Origin: Corylus avellana
Lineage: Eukaryota; Streptophyta; Magnoliopsida; Fagales; Betulaceae
Length of the DNA: 64,000 bases
Direction: 5' to 3'
Assembly (NCBI RefSeq): GCF_901000735.1
Contig: NC_081547.1
Coordinates: 6,200,001 to 6,264,000 of the forward strand
The notes under the pieces are model-generated. The model ran no database searches. It was not told the DNA's origin and saw only the letters and a program-made list of their open reading frames with translations. The position numbers and the translations under genes were made by a program. Shown here in pieces: positions 61,601 through 64,000 of this stretch (positions within the stretch are counted from its first letter, which is position 1; the number at the start of each line of letters is the position of its first letter).

Positions 61601-62429
61601 CCGGTATGGCCCGTAAAGACGAACGTATATCCGCAATCAGTTGTCCCCTGCTACTCTCATCCGGATCTTCTGAATTTACCGCCGCTATTACAGTTTTTGC
61701 ATCTCCTTCCAGTTGAACTTGATTTAGTCCCATCTCCAGGCATAGCTGCACTGCCAACAGGGCCCCCATTGCTTCTGCCGCTGCAGGTTCCAGAAAGCCA
61801 GGTCTTGTCTGACAGCGTGCAGCCCACATGTTGCCCTGGTGGTCGCGAATAACAGTCCCTAGCCCCACTTGTCCCCGCTTTAGGTCCACCCCGGCGTCCC
61901 AGTTGGCTTTAAACCAACCGTAAGGGGGCGCTGTCCACATTGTTGCTGGAGTTTCTGCCATTGATGCCCTGTCTATTTTCTTTCTGTCTGTTAGTGTTTG
62001 GAACATTGCCGTCGCCTGAAGAGCCTGTTGAGCAAGATACGTCGGGTGTGTAAAAAACCCATTATGAATAAAATCGTTCCTCCTAAGCCATATTCGCCGA
62101 GCTAGGCCCACAAATTGGAGAAATTCAACCCGATCACACCTGGTATACATTCCTTCAACCACCTGTTGAGACAATGTTAAAATAAATAGAAACGCCACCC
62201 CCACCCCAAAAAAAAGGAAAAAGGAAAAGACAAACAGACAGACCCAGTATCATGAATCAGATAAGGAACAATTATATGAACATGTTGATGATCGTCATCT
62301 CTTAATCATAGAAAAACACACACACACACACAGACCATGGTGAGAATAGATGAAGGCAGCTCTGTAGGCGTAGATGTGGTCTCCGGGCTTGATCTCACTT
62401 CTCCTCACTCTGCTGGTCAGCACATCCAT
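58640..62429 (-). pseudogene. LRAT-Gag unit 7 (broken copy with LINE in intron 1)
   Basis: Exon 1 is 62429-62336. Exon 2 is 60918-60271. The Gag exon starts at 59629 (acceptor aattgcag). It is the duplicate of unit 3. Damage: a small deletion after FKYGV brings up TAG at 60697-60695 inside the LRAT domain, a TGA at 59465-59463 replaces the Arg of SWERSNR, the frame is disturbed near 59285 (shortened FDG-GMHEH region), and a 22-bp duplication at 58778-58821 ruins the CCHC knuckle. [13 protein letters not shown] is still readable. Intron 1 carries a truncated LINE (61393-62162). Confidence 0.85.
61393..62162 (-). mobile_element. 5'-truncated LINE with RNase H domain
   Basis: The minus-strand open frame ends at 61437. 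It reads LARRIWLRRNDFIHNG, then an RNase H (RVT_3) domain: WFKANWDAGVD with the first Asp, AAAEAMGALLAVQL with the Glu, LEGDAKTVI with the second Asp, and ENKVAHTLARLA at the end. It is followed by an A-rich tail (T-rich plus strand from 61393). The perfect 16-bp TSD CTGTTGAGACAATGTT lies at 61377-61392 and 62163-62178. Intron 1 of unit 3 has the empty site (near 42478-42500). Confidence 0.88.
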
Positions 62430-63590
62430 CTCCCTTTTTCTCTCTCTCTCTCTCTCTCTCTGCTATGCTTTACTCTCTAAATCCACCGAATGTAAACTAA
62501 GGCTCTGCTGTTCAGGGATGATCCTGCATGTTTTCTTGAACTTTTCCACTTACATTGACTGTATGGTTGAAGTCCACGGCAATTCATGTAAGAGAAAGCG
62601 ACGACGTTTCCTCATGGGAAAGGAATTGTATGGACCTTGGAATCTTTGCTTCGTTTCTAAGTTGTTCCTTTATCGTACCATGTTTTTTGCTCCTTTAATT
62701 TATTTCTCTATCTAAACTTATTGTTTGTAATCAAAGAGCGTCTTTTTACTTTCTTTCTTTCTTTCTTGTTTTTTTTTTTTTTTTTTTGGGTTGGAAACTT
62801 GGAAATTGGAAGCATCTTTTTACTCATACACTTCTTGTGGTCCATGGGGAATGAATAAGAATTATAAACCCAGCTTAGGAAGAGGCCTACAGTAATTATT
62901 AGCCATAGATTGCTGATACTAGATTGTCAAGAGAAGGAGCATCGATAGAATGAATATATAAGGGAAAATATATGCAAATACATCCATCAACCGCTGAATA
63001 ATGAAGCACAAGCCATAAATTAATTTGTCTTTTTCACTACAGTGCATTGTGGGATAAGGATTCTATCATTGTTTTACGAAATGCTAGAAAGCAGCACTTG
63101 GTTTAATACATGTTTTAGAAAATTTTTATAATGTGATATTATGTACATCGTTTAATGCACCTTTCAGCATTTAGGTGGTTTATTTTTGCAATATGCAAAA
63201 TTTAGTTTGATTTTTCTGTGTTTAAATTGATCATTAGCATATACAATACAAAGGAGCCCTCAATGAGATTAAGTGAAAAATCCGATTTTCATTTATTATT
63301 TCATTTAATTATGGTGATTTTCACTGTCACCTCACGAAATTAGTATTTGAAAGTATATGTAGCATTCCTAAACTAAAAATATGTATTTATGAGGAAACAA
63401 TGGCAAGTCAAAACCAAAAATAAAAAATGTTGCAAACTGATCATTAGTTTCCAAGAAAGCAGTCATATACAAAGCATTACAATTTTTTTTTTTTTTTTTG
63501 CTTACGAAAATTTCATCAATGGAATGAAATGTAGTGACCCAATACAACCCGATCACAAACAGTTTAATACAATTCATTTATACGAACCAT
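62430..63590. other. Unit 7 upstream flank
   Basis: This is the conserved upstream block, with a (TC)n tract at 62440-62460. The spacer that follows matches the flanks of units 2 and 6 in pieces (for example 'gagcgtctttttactttctt' at 62736-62755). No gene is supported. Confidence 0.45.
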
Positions 63591-63826
63591 CACAACCATG
63601 AGATAACCATTAAGATTAAGTTTAGACAAAGAAACAAAATTTCGAGAAATAGAAGAAACATAAAGGGTCTAAAAAAACTCTATGTAACAACAAGTATTTA
63701 GAAACAAACGAAGGTTATGATGGCAACAACCGAAACTTTAACTTCATTTTCATTTGGGTTCAAGGTCTGGATGGTAAGGAAGTCCTGCACCGAATTAGAA
63801 ACATGAACAGTAGAACATGAGTCAAT
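63591..63826 (-). pseudogene. Copia protease remnant downstream of unit 8
   Basis: This is the same decayed segment that follows the other Gag exons (NPNEN-type text, 'gttcaaggtctggatggtaa' on plus at 63757-63776). It is not coding. Confidence 0.5.
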
Positions 63827-64000
63827 CTACCAAGTATTAGAAAGAACTTTCGTAAGATTTGATTTGAAATATATGCAAGTTAAAGACTTACCTTTCTTTT
63901 CGAACCATGCCCTGCGTTTGTTGCAATTTTTCTGATAATGTCCAAAGTTTTTGCAGAAATAGCATTGGACATTCATGTGTTGTCTCTTCTTATGAACCGG
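63827..64000 (-). CDS. LRAT-Gag unit 8, 3' end of the Gag exon (partial)
   Basis: It runs off the window. The visible part is CYFCKNFGHYQKNC (CCHC knuckle, about 63970-63928), RRAWFEKKG and SNLTKVLSNTW followed by TAG at 63829-63827. That is the same stop position as unit 1, so it is unit 1-like. The LRAT exons would lie beyond 64000. Whether it is intact cannot be judged. Confidence 0.55.
   Translation of the reverse strand, partial: PVHKKRQHMNVQCYFCKNFGHYQKNCNKRRAWFEKKGKSLTCIYFKSNLTKVLSNTW

Overview
This window is nuclear DNA from a flowering plant. It carries intron-bearing genes of plant-specific families (R2R3-MYB, Dof, a LEAD-SENSITIVE 1-like LRAT family), AT-rich spacers, and many nested transposable elements. 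A PA1-type MYB fits a tannin-making, perhaps woody, eudicot; the species cannot be fixed from this sequence. All splice sites, repeats and target-site duplications (TSDs) were read by eye without alignment software.

Left third (1-28 kb): three ordinary single-copy-looking genes sit in transposon-rich spacer. They are a PA1-type R2R3-MYB (minus strand, 4662-5849), a Dof zinc-finger factor with a 27-nt first coding exon (plus strand, 18504-19909) and a 157-residue ORM/ORMDL sphingolipid regulator (minus strand, 22870-27933). The ORM introns hold two SINEs, a tiny truncated retroposon with a perfect 20-bp TSD, and a LINE remnant that one of the SINEs split. The spacers hold two PIF/Harbinger-type elements that share one TAA, a hAT-type element with a perfect 8-bp TSD, and several terminal-inverted-repeat (TIR) elements.

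Right half (29.7-64 kb): a minus-strand tandem array of at least eight full or partial units. A typical unit has exon 1 and exon 2 of an LRAT/NC-domain gene (LEAD-SENSITIVE 1-like), followed after a 0.24-0.64-kb intron by a Ty1/copia gag segment. The splice phases match, so the LRAT and gag segments can be joined in frame. Two units are fully open as three-exon LRAT-Gag chimeras: unit 3 (626 residues, with a CCHC zinc knuckle) and unit 6 (403 residues, with a short Gag part and a hydrophobic C-terminal tail). Unit 1 is open wherever it can be read but has an assembly gap. Units 2 and 7 are broken. Unit 4 is a fragment. Unit 5 ends like an ordinary LRAT gene, with its own stop and no gag, and is split by a 4.6-kb Tnt1-type copia element. 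Unit 8 runs off the right edge. Units 2+3 and 6+7 look like one two-unit block copied twice.

Between units 4 and 5 lies a 2.35-kb Pack-MULE-like element (44614-46965) with long TIRs and a perfect 9-bp TSD. It carries a nodulin-like transporter fragment fused to a ubiquitin monomer and is itself interrupted by a solo LTR. The best candidate for an undescribed system is the recurrent, phase-matched LRAT-Gag chimera family; whether it is transcribed and translated cannot be told from sequence alone.
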